Positions 9,940 through 22,044 of a stretch of DNA of 64,000 nt are shown here, piece after piece (positions within the stretch are counted from its first letter, which is position 1; each line of letters begins with the position of its first letter). The notes below the pieces were generated by a model, which did no database searches, had not been told where the DNA came from, and saw only the letters and a list, made by a program, of their open reading frames with translations. The DNA comes from Dasypus novemcinctus (lineage: Eukaryota > Chordata > Mammalia > Cingulata > Dasypodidae). A program made the translations under genes and the position numbers. The stretch lies in the NCBI RefSeq assembly GCF_030445035.2, contig NC_080673.1:199204216-199268215 (forward strand), written 5' to 3'.

Positions 9940-11261
9940 TTTTTTATATATTTATTTTCTATGCAAAAAAGTGCATAAAATTTGTATATATGATATAAAA
10001 TTTTAAAATGCAGTAAACTCATATGTAACTACTACCTAGATGAAGAATAGAATTTTGAAAGTTATTTAGAAGTCCCTGAGTACCTCACCAATCTGTCTCC
10101 CCTATCCATGAGATAACCACTATACAAAATGTGACAATTATTCCTTTCTTTACATATTGGATCCATGTATGAATTCCTCAATAAACACCCTTTAGTTTTG
10201 TCTGTTCTTGAAACTTAATGATAGATTCTTTGGGGACAAGTTTCTTGTTCTCCAGATGAAAACCATCCATGAGGGTACATAAAACTCTAGTTCATTTTCA
10301 CTGCTGAATAGTATGTGATTTTTTGTCCATTCTATTTATGGGCATTTGAATTGTTTCCAGTTTCTGCTATTAAGAATAACATCACCCTAGTACAACAATC
10401 ACCATCTCACAGTCACACTTGAGCAAGATACCCCTTTCGTCCCCCACCATTTCCCACTGGATTATTTTGAAGAAAATCACAGGCTCATATCATTTCAATC
10501 TGTGACCTAGAAAGATTGTTTTGATGAACAAAAGCTCTTATTTAATGTGGTCACATTTGCCAATCTTAGTGTCAGGGGGTACAGCTCCTTTAGATAGTTT
10601 TAAGAAGGAAAAAGAAAACTTTCCTATATCAAGTTTATACATAAATGATTCTATATTGTTCCTAAAATCTTTATTTTTTGCCTTTTATATATATGTCTTA
10701 ATCCATCTGGAATTGGTTGCTGTGTTGGGAGATTTAATTTCATTTTTTGATCAATATGGATCCTGAGTTGACTGGGTGACATTCATTGAAAATTCCATTA
10801 CTTCACCACTGGTCTACAATACCACCTCTGCCATATTAAAGGTTCTGTCTCTGTGTGGGTCTATATCTAGGCTTCCTATTGCATTCTATTTCCTATGTTT
10901 TCAGTCCTTGCACCAATAATCCAGGGTCACAATATCTTTAGATTTATAATATAGTAGAGCAAGTACTTATATTGTTCTACTTCTGGAGGGCCTTGGCTAT
11001 TGTTAGCCTTTGCAAGTCCCACATATATTCCAGGATTAGCTTGCACAAGTTATACAATATTGTGATTTTGATCGGAATCATATAGTAAATCAATTTTAAG
11101 TGGAGATACCCACACAAAAGTGACTCTATAAATCCATAAGTAAAATGCATAATAAATATCTCTATTTTCAGTTATTTAACTTCAATAAAGTTCTACAAGT
11201 ATTCTTTTGAAGGACTTGCATGCATTTGTTGGATTTTTTCCTTAGATAACCATATATATTT
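9940..11261 (-). mobile_element. Old L1 remnant, 3' end and ORF2 3' part
   Basis: Reads as antisense L1 of an old (L1M-like) type. At 10020-10440 the 3' end shows 'actactacctagatgaagaatag...ttcattttcactgctgaatagtatg...ttatgggcatttgaattgtttccag'. At 10680-11100 it shows ORF2-derived text such as 'tgtgtgggtctatatctaggcttcc' and 'caccaataatccagggtc...tttagatttataatatag'. Many stops and shifts. A DAS SINE interrupts it. Confidence 0.75.
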
Positions 11262-11672
11262 TTTAGATATTATTTTTTATTTATTTCTCTCCCCTTACCC
11301 ACCCCCAACCCACTATTGTCTGCTCTTTGTGGCCATTTGCTGTGTGTTCTTCTTTGTCTGCTTCTGTTGTTGTCAGCGGCACAGGAATCTGTGTTTCTTT
11401 TGTTGCATCATCTTGTGTGTCAGCTCTCCATGTGTGCGGCGCCATTCCTGGGCAGGCTGCACTTTCTTTTGCACTGGGCAGCTCTCCTTACGGGGTGCAC
11501 TCCTTGTGTATGGGGCTCCCCTACGCGGGGACACCCCTGTGTGGCCCTGCACTCCTTGCACGCATCAGCACTGCACGTTGGCCAGCTCCACACAGGTCAA
11601 GGAGGACCGGGGTTTGAACTACGGACCTCCCATGTGGTAGACAGATGCCCTATCCACTGGGCCAAGTCCAAA
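11262..11672 (-). mobile_element. DAS-type SINE, long form, inside an old L1
   Basis: Reverse complement of the family: A-tail side (ttatttatttctctcccc), body, then head (ggtttgaactacggacctcccatg, ccactgggccaagtcc). L1 sequence lies on both sides, so the SINE is younger. No clear target duplication seen. Confidence 0.9.
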
Positions 11673-11830
11673 TGGCATCTCTTCTAAATTTAACTTTTGT
11701 TTATTGTTAGCATATAGAAATACAATTGACCTTTTCATTGATTTTATACATAGCAGCCATACTAAATTTGTACTAAATCTAATCTGTACTTTCTTTTGAT
11801 ATTTATAGAAATCCATTGGTGAATTATAAA
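11673..11830 (-). mobile_element. Old L1 remnant, continuation
   Basis: Continues the antisense ORF2 text (gtttattgttagcatatagaaatacaattgacctttt). Confidence 0.65.
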
Positions 11831-12115
11831 TTATCCCAAAATATAGTGGCTTAAGATAATAATAACTATTAATTATTAATCATGGTTTCAATGGGTTAAG
11901 AATTCAGACAGAGCACAGCAGAGATGGATTTCTCTGCTCTAAATGTCAGGACCTTAGCTGGAATATTTGAAAGCTGGGGGCTTGAATTATCTAAAGTCTT
12001 GTCAGCAGTTGATGCTGACTGCCCACCATCAGGTGGCTGGAACACCCACCTGTAACCTCTCCATGTGCCCGGGGCTTCCTGGCAACATGGTGGCTGGACT
12101 CCAAGGTGAGCCACA
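11831..12115 (+). mobile_element. Old interspersed repeat, family not identified
   Basis: The pattern 'agtggcttaagataata...gggttaagaattcagacagagcacagcagagatgg...gggcttcctggcaacatggtggctggactccaag' is that of a common mammalian MER-type fossil. I cannot name it securely. Confidence 0.5.
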
Positions 12116-12295
12116 GTATTATATAGAGAGAAATTACCTGCAAATAATGTCAGTTTTGTTTCCTCTTTTGCAATACGTATAATTTTTCTTTCTTTTTCCT
12201 TACTGTGCTACTCCAGAAGGAAACTTTAATGCCATGCAGAGTAGAAGGGTTAAGAGAGAGATCCTCATGTGTTTCCACCATCTCTAATGGAATGC

Positions 12296-12315
12296 TTTTA
12301 AAAATTACATTGTTA
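12296..12315. repeat. Target-site duplication, left copy
   Basis: ttttaaaaattacattgtta, an exact 20-bp match to 14631-14650. It includes a TTTTAA-type site that suits the L1 endonuclease. Confidence 0.95.
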
Positions 12316-14630
12316 GGTAGAATACCAGGAAGTTCACTCTAATCCATATTTTATTCCTCCATCCTGAGGACCCTGGCATGGTGAAGTCCACTCCACATCT
12401 AAATCAAGAGGGGGCTTAGATCCCACATATCTGATGAATGCGATTCTCCTGCCTGCAGTTGTAGACTCTCTCAGGTTCCTGGTGTGGTGGTTGGCCATCC
12501 TCAACTCCCCATTAGCTGACATGGGTAAGTCCAATGAACCAGATAGTAGGTGTGGCAACTCTGCTGAGGCTCAAGGCTCAGCTGTCACATGGACAGTCCA
12601 GAGATTCAAGCCCTCTGAGCATACATCAACCCAAATGCCAACCACAGGTTAAGTAAGAGTGACAGAAGAGGCTTGTGTAGAGAGGTCACATCTGAGTCCA
12701 ACTCCATCATTCTCAGGAGCACAAATTCCAAAGTAGGGTCCACTGGCAAAGAACTGAAATCCAGAGCCATATACCATGACCATAGGAACTGGGTGTCTGT
12801 GCTGTAGCCCTCAGGAACACCACTGCCTGGGGTTGTATCTACTTTGGCTGTTTCTGAGATCCTGCTGAGATGTGCATAAGCATGATCCCACTGATGACCT
12901 CCTGATTCATTTTGAAGTCTCTTATCCAGATAAACTCATTTGTCTTCACCATTTCCCCCTTTTCTTCAAGGTCTTTTTCTAGTTGCACCACCTTTTATTC
13001 AAGGTCTTTTTCTAGTTGGATTACTAGTGCTTGGTAGTAATCCCTCAGTGCCAGGGAGGTTCATCCCTGGGAGTCATGTCCCATGCTGGGGGAAAGGTAA
13101 TGCATTTATGTGCTGAATTTGGCTTAGAGATTGGTCACATTTGAGCAACATGGAGGCTCTCAGGAGGGAACTCTTAGGCACCCTGCAGCTCTAGACCTAG
13201 TTGAAATTTCAAGCACACAGGCTCATAAGCATAGTCATCAGTATCAAGGGCCCATTGTTGGGTCATCCTTCTTCACTAGTCTTTGCCCTTGCACTTAGGG
13301 GATTGTTACTGCTCCACTGAGGAGTATGACAGAGTTCCCCAGAATGGAAACTCAGCATTCCCTCAGTTGTCATGTGAAACTCTACCCACTGTATCAATAC
13401 CCAACAAACATCTGAACATATCTATATACCCTATATGTGTGCCTGGAGAAATCCCTCCCACCCATGCATCCCCATCAATAACACCTCCCATCATTTCTCC
13501 TACCCTGCCATAGTTCAGTCCCTCTGTGATCCAAAACTTTTTCAAAAATGAAGCATAATATATTGCCAAATTCAATTAATAAGAAAATGAAATAGTAATG
13601 ATACATTTAAAAATTAGAAGTAGAATACTTAATAATTTAGAAAAACCAAAATAAAGTAAAAAATAAATTGGGGTATTAAAAATAATGAAAAATATCATTA
13701 AAATTTTTGTTGTTGTTTTGCCTTTCATCACTGTAATACATGTTGCCCTGTACATACAGGGGCAAGGCAATCTCTTCCATTTCTTCCTCAGTGTCTACAT
13801 CCTTTTTTAAAAAAATTTTAAATTATGTCATCAAAAAGTTTTAAGTCACAGAAAAGTCACGTATAGAATATAGGGGATTCCCATTTATCCAAAATCAAAC
13901 ACTTTTTGCCCTTCCCCAGCAATGATCTTTTTACATGTGGATGTTACTTTTGCTGCAACTCATGTACAGATATTGAAACATAGCTACTAACCATGGTTCC
14001 ATTATGGTTTACATTATGGTTTACATTTTAGACTACACACTTTTAAAAATTTTTGTTGAAAGTTAACATGGCCTGTATCCATCATTGTATAACCATGTAG
14101 AACACTTCCATAGAACCCCAGTTACACCCTTTCCATCAATTCTGTTCCACTCTCCCCCTTCCCTCAGGACCAACAGTGACAACGAAGCTTCACTGCTTGA
14201 AGTAAAAGATTCATAGAAACTTGACTCTAGCAATGGAAGAAACTATCATTGATGTGGAGACAGTGGCCACGGGAGTTGCTGAGGGCAGGGAGAGGGAAGA
14301 ACAGATGTGATATGGGGGCATTTTTGGGACTTGAAGTTGTCCTGAATATTTCAGGGACAGATGCTGGACATTATATATCCTGCCATAATCCACTGAATGA
14401 ACTGGGAGAGAGTGTAAACTACAATGTAAACTATATAATCCATGCTGTGTAGCAGTGCTCCAAAGTGTATTCATTAAATGCAATGAATGTGCCACACTGA
14501 TGAAAGAGGTTGTTGATGTGGGAGGGGTGGGGGTGGGAGGTAAGGAGTGGGGTATAGGAGATCCTCTTATACTTTTTAATGTAACATTTAGTGTGATCTA
14601 TATATCTTTTTTAAAAAAGATAATAAATGA
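12316..14630 (+). mobile_element. 5'-inverted (twin-primed) L1 3'-UTR insertion
   Basis: The two parts point in opposite directions. 12316-14218 is minus-strand L1 3' UTR, matching 26187-28112 in order. 14222-14630 is plus-strand L1 3' end, matching the reverse complement of about 25790-26180. The parts meet at adjacent points of the L1 sequence, and an exact 20-bp duplication flanks the whole. This is the expected product of twin priming. No coding sequence was carried. Within the inverted part, about 12965-13020 shows a local duplication of the motif tcaaggtctttttctagttg. Confidence 0.92.
14518..14553 (+). other. G-rich polypurine tract of the L1 3' UTR
   Basis: Runs of G (gggaggggtgggggtgggagg) close to the 3' end of the element. 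The same place in the other two copies is C-rich on the plus strand (25856-25883 and 31793-31830). L1 3' UTRs in other mammals are known to carry such a tract. Confidence 0.75.
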
Positions 14631-14650
14631 TTTTAAAAATTACATTGTTA
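14631..14650. repeat. Target-site duplication, right copy
   Basis: Exact partner of 12296-12315. Confidence 0.95.
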
Positions 14651-14689
14651 AGGATGACTTTGGGTGTAGGTTTTGGTTGTGGTAGACAA

Positions 14690-14940
14690 TGTGGCACCAG
14701 TCTCCACCCCCACTCCCACCTTAAAGGCAGTACTTGCTGCCCAGCTCTGGAAAGCATGGTCAGCAGACAGCCTCCACTTATCAGCCTTTTGAGGGTCAGC
14801 CTCAGAAGCAGCAAGCTGCCCCTCTTGTGGTCACACTCTGTCTGGGGCAGCCCATCTCTGATGACAGTGCGAGGTGGGGGTACGAAGGCCTGGTCACTTC
14901 ATTTTGGCCCAAAGCTGGACACTGTGATGGACAGTACTCC
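14690..14940 (+). mobile_element. Possible ancient ERVL-type LTR, left part
   Basis: The order 'gagggtcagcctcagaagc...cctcttgtggtcacactctgtctggggcagcccatctctg...gacactgtgatggacagtactcc' recalls an old mammalian ERVL LTR. The right part continues after the small SINE. The name is tentative. Confidence 0.4.
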
Positions 14941-15005
14941 CGAATGAACCCAGGACCTCATATGTGGGAGGCAGGCTCTCAACCACTGAGCTACATCTGC
15001 TTCCC
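14941..15005 (-). mobile_element. Short DAS SINE fragment
   Basis: gggaagcagatgtagctcagtgg on the minus strand, anticodon region and B box intact, but no A-tail, so probably 3'-truncated or decayed. Confidence 0.8.
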
Positions 15006-15130
15006 CTCACTTTTTCTCCAACCACTGGTAGGGATCATAGGTGTTGATCTCTAACAAACAGTAGCAGCCCGAATTCTACCTCAACATCTGCCTCCAGAGA
15101 ACCCAACCTACAACTATCAACAGAGAGCGG
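15006..15130 (+). mobile_element. Possible ancient ERVL-type LTR, right part
   Basis: ggtgttgatctctaacaaacagtagcagcccgaattctacc and ccagagaacccaacctacaac fit the continuation of the element left of the SINE. Confidence 0.4.
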
Positions 15131-15650
15131 GGAGATAAAGCAAGGTATAATATGGGTATGATCCACTGCCTGGCTGGAAAGCCTCACTCTCAGTGGTAGG
15201 TAGAACACTGAGAGCCTTTGGAAGAAAAAGGATACCCAATGGTTAAAACACTTAATGGAGGAGAATTGGGAAAGTGTGCTGATGGAAGGGAATACATTAA
15301 AAGGAAAACTGTATCAGGCATTTGAGATGTCTGGAGAAAACAGTAGCTGCATGGATAATGGAATTGGAAGGTGCTTGCTAAGCATCCTTGATGTGCCACA
15401 AAATGAAATGAACAACTGACATGACTAGCAGGCACTTGAGAGCCAGATGGGAAAACCAGGGGCTGTCTTTGACTGCAGGACACAGAAAGCTGGAGTACCA
15501 AGCCTGGGCAGGTCTGGGGCATACCCCCAAGGCTAACACAACCCATGCCTTGCACCAAGCAGATACACTTCATCATACACACTCCAGTGGCAGCTCCTCC
15601 ATGGCCCACTGGCCCTTCCTTCTGAGGGGAAACTTAGATAAGGGAGGTGC
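15131..15650. other. Unassigned intergenic DNA
   Basis: Overlapping ORFs on both strands here (about 139 and 78 codons) have no recognisable family signature and are taken as chance. Confidence 0.5.
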
Positions 15651-16032
15651 TGGGTAGATTGGATCATGTTCACTACAAAGACATGGTCCTGGGGATATGA
15701 ACTCATTTGTGAATAGGATCTCCGAAGATCCTATTTAATGAGGCGAAATGAATCAGGGTGGGCTTTAATCCGTATGAATGAAGTCCTTATAAGGCAGAGG
15801 ACACTCAAACACAATCAGTCAGTAGGAACCGGAGGAAGAGACAGGAAACAGATCATCATGTGATGGGGGACTGCCAGAAAGCCTCACCAAAAAGCTACAA
15901 ACTTTGGAGAAAGCATGGCCTTATCAACACCTTGATTTTAGACTTATAGCCTCCAAGATTGTGAGCCAATAAATTCCTATTGCTTAAGACAGTGTGTGGT
16001 GTTTTTCATAGCGGCCCTAGGAAACCAAGACA
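15651..16032 (+). mobile_element. MaLR-like LTR (MLT1-like layout)
   Basis: Order fits: gatcatgttcactacaaagacatg, gaactcatttgtgaataggatc, gaagatcctatttaatgag, cagggtgggctttaatcc, ccttataaggcag, then gacttatagcctccaagattgtgagccaataaa and the end ccctaggaaaccaagaca. A near relative lies at 21596-22044. No clear target duplication. Confidence 0.75.
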
Positions 16033-16359
16033 GTGGGACAAATTAAAGCCTCTGTCACTGAAGTTGGACCTAGGGCTCCAATAGGTATTCATTGTCTTCC
16101 TACTCAATATCCGTTCAGCACACCATGGTGGCTTACCTACAAATGTGACCCAGTCCCTCATTGCTGAAGATCTGGAGTGCATCTGTTTCTTCATTAGTGC
16201 ATGTCCATCAGCTAAATTCCTTGTCATTCATCCAGCCCTGTCTGTATAAATACAGCCCTCGTCTCTTCTGCTGAGCAGAGTCAGTGACCCCTGGCAGGAT
16301 GATGGCTCCTCTTCTGTGCTATTTCAAGTAGGACTCTGATGCACAGACTTGTGCATACC
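16033..16359. other. Unassigned intergenic DNA
   Basis: No gene or repeat recognised. Confidence 0.5.
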
Positions 16360-16520
16360 ACTCTTAGGATTTTTACCAATTTATCTTTAGGATATTTACT
16401 TAAAAGTGGGAATGCCAGATGAAAGAGCAAATATGAATGTAATTTTGATAAAGACTGCCAACTTCTCCTCTATAGGTATTATGTTTTGTTGGATTTATGT
16501 CATCAATATATGAGGACATT
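16360..16520 (-). mobile_element. Old L1/HAL1 3'-end scrap
   Basis: 'taggatatttacttaaaagtgggaatgccagatgaaag...aaagactgccaacttctcctctat' matches antisense old L1 3'-end text of the 'aagtggaattgctgggtc...tgccaaattg' kind. Confidence 0.5.
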
Positions 16521-18529
16521 TGTTTCCCACAACTTAACTAAAAGAAAATGTTGTCAAATTAAACATGTTTATTTTTTTTTATTTCCAGGCTGATGTGGTT
16601 TGAGGAAACCTAAGCTACACAAGGGATAACACTACTTGTTTCTGCCTTACCAATGAAATAGGAGCCCCCAGTGTATGGTGATTTTTCTTATGAGGAGTAG
16701 AATAGTATGTGTCATACCATTTGACTTTCAAGGAGAAGTTGTCCATAAAACTGTGTTTAATTCTATCTTTGACCTCTCCCAGCTGATTCTGTTTTCTGCC
16801 TCCTACAACCTTGGGGAAATTGAGGCAGCACAAGACTTTCATTCAATTAGGTGATGAAAACAGATAAAGTAAGAGTTTTGCTCATTTGGATGAGGAAAAT
16901 CCACATGAGCAAACTCTCTTTGCCCAGTAAGTGGGAAGCCTCAGGGAACAGGTGAGAGGAATTAAATCCCACACAGAGCTGACCATTATTTCCCTCAGAC
17001 AATTATGGAACTGAATGTGTTGAAACTGAGAATGCCAGAGATGATAGGGACTTTGTTTTTTTTATCTATCTGGCCCATTATAAGAAAATTGTGGGCTCTA
17101 CAAGTGTCTGGCCCAAAGTCACTCCAGAAACTAAGGAAAGAAACTGGACTGAGACTTTCATTTCCTGACTGACATTAGCTAATAACATTTTACTGGCAGA
17201 AAGTGTCCACTTACAAAGATTTTTAACCCAACTTCACAGAGACACCAAGTCTAGAAAGCCACCTACATTAGCAATTTCAGCTAAAATAATAGTATGAATC
17301 TTCCTTTCACTTGCTTGGATGAAAGAGACATATGGAGAAGCCTCTTTCTCAGCACATGATCCATAATTCAAACAGAAGTGCTGCCTACTTCCTCATTAGC
17401 TAAATTGTATTCATTGCAGACAGCAGCTTTTGATAGCAATATCGATCAGCAGGAAGTAAGATGGCAAAAATTAACACAACTTGAAAACTCCCATCTCTGG
17501 AGTGTAACTCACCATCTGGGAATGACTTATTAGAAAAGGAACAAGGAAACACTGTCCATATATTTCTTTACCATTTTACACATACAGTCATTCCTCATTA
17601 ATCTATACCTCACCAAGGTGGAATTTGCAATAAATCAGAAGTGACATTTGCAGTCCGAACTAAAGAGAAAGATCCATGCAAGCTTCCACGTTTAGCTTGA
17701 AACCATAAAGTTTATAATACAAGTCAGGTGGATTGACCTCAACTTCCTCAGCTATTTTTATACATGAACATATATATAATACTTTAATCTATTTAGTAGG
17801 CAAAATTAATGCATATAATTTCTTTCTTAACTCCATATTTCAATTGCTTTGATAATTCAATTCCCCTTCCCTCATTTTAAGTTAATAACATTTTATATGA
17901 TAAGAACTTTTTTGTGCTATTTTATCTCTAAAGGCTTCTTTCAATCTAAGCAACAGAGAAATATTTTATAATAAATGGTCCAAGTAAAAATGCTGTACCA
18001 TTTTTACTCATAAAGCTCTACACTGAGAAATTCACAAGAAATATTACTTAAAAACATTTGTTAGAGATCCACATTATCTTTCCTTTCGTGTGTTTTAATA
18101 ATTGAACAATTAGCACTCTGCAAGTAAATAAAATAAAATTACACTCTTATCAATCCATTATCCAAGTTATTTTTAATAATTTCCTGTTTACTTGCAGTTT
18201 CAAAATTGTTTTTATATCACTCCATTTTTTTAATCAGTTCACTCCTTCAGAAGATGCTTAAATGGGTTGAATGAAGATGCCTAATGTTTCTAAAGGATAT
18301 GAATTGACCTAAATAATTGTGTGAGAACTTGAAGTTAATGGGAGAAGAGCTCTATTACGAGGCAGGAACAATAGTAGGAGGTAAATAGCATATAATTATT
18401 CATTTCTTCCATTCACACTTCTTCTGTGTTTGTTATACATGTCTAATTTGTTGTGAAGTGATTTCAAATTAAAGCTAATTATCAACTATACATCAATGCA
18501 TTTATTATGGCAAATATATAATACATTTC
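16521..18529. other. Unassigned intergenic DNA, 2 kb
   Basis: Largest stretch on the left without an assigned repeat. No ORF of note (75 codons at most) and no RNA-like structure recognised. 17560-18530 is AT-rich. Confidence 0.5.
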
Positions 18530-18660
18530 TTCTTGTCAAAGCATTATGTTTGGGGAAACCCAAAGAGAGACAAAACCCAGCCTCCTGACACCTGAGGGAC
18601 TTCCGATCTCCTTGGAGAGGAAAGTGGGTATAGAAATAATAGATGGTATTACAAAAAAAA
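18530..18660 (-). mobile_element. Possible L2 3'-end remnant
   Basis: 'ggggaaacccaaagagagacaaaacccagcctcctgac...gacttccgatctccttggagagg' is a weak match to reverse-complement L2 3' end. Confidence 0.3.
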
Positions 18661-19649
18661 AAGAGAGAGATGAGGCAGGCTCAGTGTGACTGAGAATCCT
18701 CACAAATTAAGAACAACATGAGATAATAAAGGATTACATTAGGCATCATGCAAGGCAGGAATAAGTGAGCTTTTATAATCTGGGCCCAGCCTGCCCACTA
18801 ATCCCCATCCCTATCTCTTCCCTAGTACAAAAAGCATTTGCTCTGGTCATACAAAACTTCTCACTTCTCCTGGGATATATGGTCATCTTCCATGCCTCTG
18901 AAAACGTGATAAATGGAGCATTTTTGTTTGTCTCTATAGTTTCCATCAAAATCCCAAAGCTTGGACAATAGATGTTAATTGTCCATACATTCAATGGAGG
19001 AAGAGGTGTTAAACCCAATGTAGGCAGACCCGTTAAGAGATGGACAAACAAACCCTGAGACCCTTAGCCCCAAACTCATCACTAGTCTGGTCTGTCTGCA
19101 GCAGAACCTCAGAGATTCATTAAGCATGTTGTTTAGAGAAATTTTCCAAAAGTCATTGGACCAGAAGCATGGAGAGGAGTATGGATGCATAAGGAAGCTC
19201 TATTTCTCGGGACTACCATGGGGCTGTACAGAGTGCAGTAAAAAAGCTCTCTAATGACAATCAACTTGTGTCTTGAAGAGTTGAGCTGCTTGAAGGGAAG
19301 GCACCAGGAAATAATGGTTGGAGGGATCTCACCAGACACAGGAATTGAGGTGAATCATAAGATGTCAGTAGGACTAAACATTGCCCTTCTTAGGAAATAC
19401 TGTGGAATGAGGAATCCCAGCCTACACTGTAAAGAACCCAGAAAACACCCCACGAGGGAAGGTGGGCATTTAGTCCTATTCCATGACAAAGGGTACTTGA
19501 CAACAGAGAAGTACAAGTGCACCAGATACATATTACTATACCATTTTTACCCTTAATCCATTCTCATATGCTGTGGAGGAGACTGAAACAGAACAGGGAG
19601 AGTAACGGTGGAAGAACTATCAGTGAGGATAGGCTAGGCTAGGCTATGA
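18661..19649. other. Unassigned intergenic DNA
   Basis: A 100-codon plus-strand ORF at 19254-19556 and a 92-codon minus-strand ORF at 18773-19051 show no recognisable domain. A short pentanucleotide repeat (aggct x3) lies at about 19630-19645. Confidence 0.5.
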
Positions 19650-19707
19650 TCACACACACACACACACACACACACGAGAGAGAGAAAGAGGCACAAACAC
19701 ACACCCA
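19650..19707. repeat. CA/GA microsatellite
   Basis: About 12 uninterrupted CA units, then gagagagaaagagg and a second short CA run. Confidence 0.9.
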
Positions 19708-20169
19708 TCTCCTTTAAACAGTAAATGACTTATTTCTCACTTATGTTTCATTTCCATCACAGGAGCTCTGCTAATTGCATCATTCAGAGTCAAGATGATC
19801 TGGCACCACTGTTTGAATATTGCTGGTCTCCAGGAAGAGAAAATGAGAATATGGTAAAGCATGAAGCTACATATTTTATAGGCCAAAGCAAGGCACAGGG
19901 TCACAGCTAACTTCAAGTAGATATGATGTGGAATCTTACAATTTCCCAGAAGGAAAATACTGGATTATTTTTGAGCAGCTCCTAAAACTACCACAATGGC
20001 AGGGGACAACTAAAAGAACATGCTGCATTATTCCTTTTCCACTGCTGGCTTCAGAGGCTGCTCAGACTTAATGTAGGGAAGGAAATAGCTTATCATGTTA
20101 TGACATTTTGGAGTTTTGATTAAAATTGGGCTGAACTCTTTCAAACCTGAAAAATAAACTCTTATGCCT
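19708..20169. other. Unassigned intergenic DNA
   Basis: No gene or repeat recognised. Confidence 0.5.
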
Positions 20170-20540
20170 TGTGATAGGCTAGATTAACTTTCAGCGTTTC
20201 GCTCCCCATTGCTTCCCCCTATAGGCAGAGAATAAGCCCTCACCCTTCTTATGTTGGACTTGGATTGGACTTGGACAGTGATCTGCTTTAGCCAATGGAA
20301 TGCTAGCAGGAATGATGTGAGCAGAAACCTTTGATGAACTTGGGAGGTTTAGCTTTGCTATGGTGCATTCGAGATGGTGTGCCCTACCATAGATACTACT
20401 CATTCCACCTGGACCCATAACAAGGTGGGAGAGCAGACCTACAGCCCACAGCCAAACCCAAATCCATGGCCAGAACTGTTATAAGCCACTACATTTGCAT
20501 TGTTATGATAATAGCTAATACATACCTGAAAGTAATTTAA
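20170..20540 (+). mobile_element. Ancient LTR-like repeat
   Basis: Order 'tgataggctagatt...cagtgatctgctttagccaatggaatgctagcaggaatgatgtgagc...agccactacatttgcattgttatgataatagctaatacata' resembles an old mammalian LTR ending in '...aagccac...gttactgcagcata...'. Family name uncertain. Confidence 0.45.
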
Positions 20541-21595
20541 AAGTTCTTTCCAGATTTCCCTTAAGTCTTATGTTGGGAAAAAGGGAAGACACCTAGCACC
20601 ACATCCAGGAGAAGGGTCTCATCATATGGAGGGTAGGAAGAACATAAGACTGGCTACCTCCTGAAACAACAGTCCTAGAATCCCAAACTACTCCATGCTT
20701 TGCAGGTGTCAGGGTCACCAAAAAAAGCCCAACTCCCACAGGCACTACATGGAACAATAATTACTCACATAGAAAAGAGACAAAGCAAGGCCAGCTTCAA
20801 TAGTGAGTATCAGTCGCCCATGGTCAGGGTATCTCATCTGATGGCCAACACAGGACGATGATCTATACATACCCTCTTGTGTTTCAGTGGAATGGCCCTG
20901 CTCCCTCACCATCAGGAACAAGGGTAGCAGTGGGGGGCAGGGGGTGAGCCAGTGTCATAAAACCTATCTACATTAGCCAGAATGTCTCCAGTGAATGTTT
21001 ACATATGCTCCTGCTCTAGATAAAAGGGGAAGAAATGTGCTAGCAGGCCCTTATCTGCTAAAGGACACTGTTCAGCCCACATTCATCATCTGTCCTAGGT
21101 GTCAGGATAACACATCTAACCCTGAGAACAGGAAATATTTGTGGGTCACAGGGAAAGGCAGCAGGCTGAGGTCTGGCCATCCCCTACCAAAACTTCAAAA
21201 TGGAGAAATGATAGAATGGACTAAATGGCATAAAAGGGGAACATTTTTAAGCATGTTTAAATCTATACTCTATCAAGTTCAGATCATTCAATAAATTGAT
21301 TATGGCTCTTCTACTTTAATCATTTTTTTTCTGCATGTGAAAATATCTCTATTCTTCCTTAGAGACCCAATTAACAAATTAAATCCTCAATAAAGAATTT
21401 CCTAACTTGGCAAGATCCCCTTGTGTCAATGCCTTCCCAGCACACTTCATTTATCCCTTCATTTTAGGACAATCAAGAGGTCTTCTGATATGCTGCAAGT
21501 ACTGGAGAAGGCTTTTAATCATGTCTACATTTCCTCCTAGATTGCATGCCCCTTGTTCATTTTTTCTATCATTTGTTTAATAGATATTTATTGAC
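20541..21595. other. Unassigned intergenic DNA
   Basis: Contains a 99-codon ORF at 20995-21294 with no recognisable domain, and a short G-rich run (tggggggcagggggtg) at about 20931-20946. Confidence 0.5.
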
Positions 21596-22044
21596 TGTTC
21601 TTGGGGATTGACTCACACACCCAACAAAAGACATGTTCACTATATGTTCCTGCTGGTGTACTCACTTGTAAACAGGACTATTGAAGGTGTCATTATTAAA
21701 GTGTAGACTCATTTGTGACTAGATCCTGAAAGATCTTATTTAGATGAGACTAAATTGAATTAGGGTGGGCCTTCATCTATATTACTGGGGACCATATAAG
21801 CAAAGGAAATTTGGATACCATCATTAGAAGCCAGAAGTCAGCAGACACCAGAGGAGTAGACACGAGGAGAGCAAGATTGCCGTGTGACAGAGGATTAACA
21901 GAAAGCTACAAACCATGGGAGAAAGCAAACCCCATCACTCGCTTGATGTTGGTCTTCTAACTCCAAAAACATGAGATAATAAATTTATTTTGTTTAAGCC
22001 AACTCACTGTATATTTATCATAGAATCTCTGGAAAACTAAGACA
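21596..22044 (+). mobile_element. MaLR-like LTR (MLT1-like layout)
   Basis: Begins TGTTCTTGGGG and ends GGAAAACTAAGACA. The middle shares gacatgttcac, gaactc/gtagactcatttgtgac, tgaaagatcttatttagatgag, tagggtgggcctt and ataataaattta with the 15651 copy. Confidence 0.75.

Noticed and set aside
19650-19707. CA run as a regulatory Z-DNA element
   Set aside because: Ordinary microsatellite; nothing around it supports a special role.
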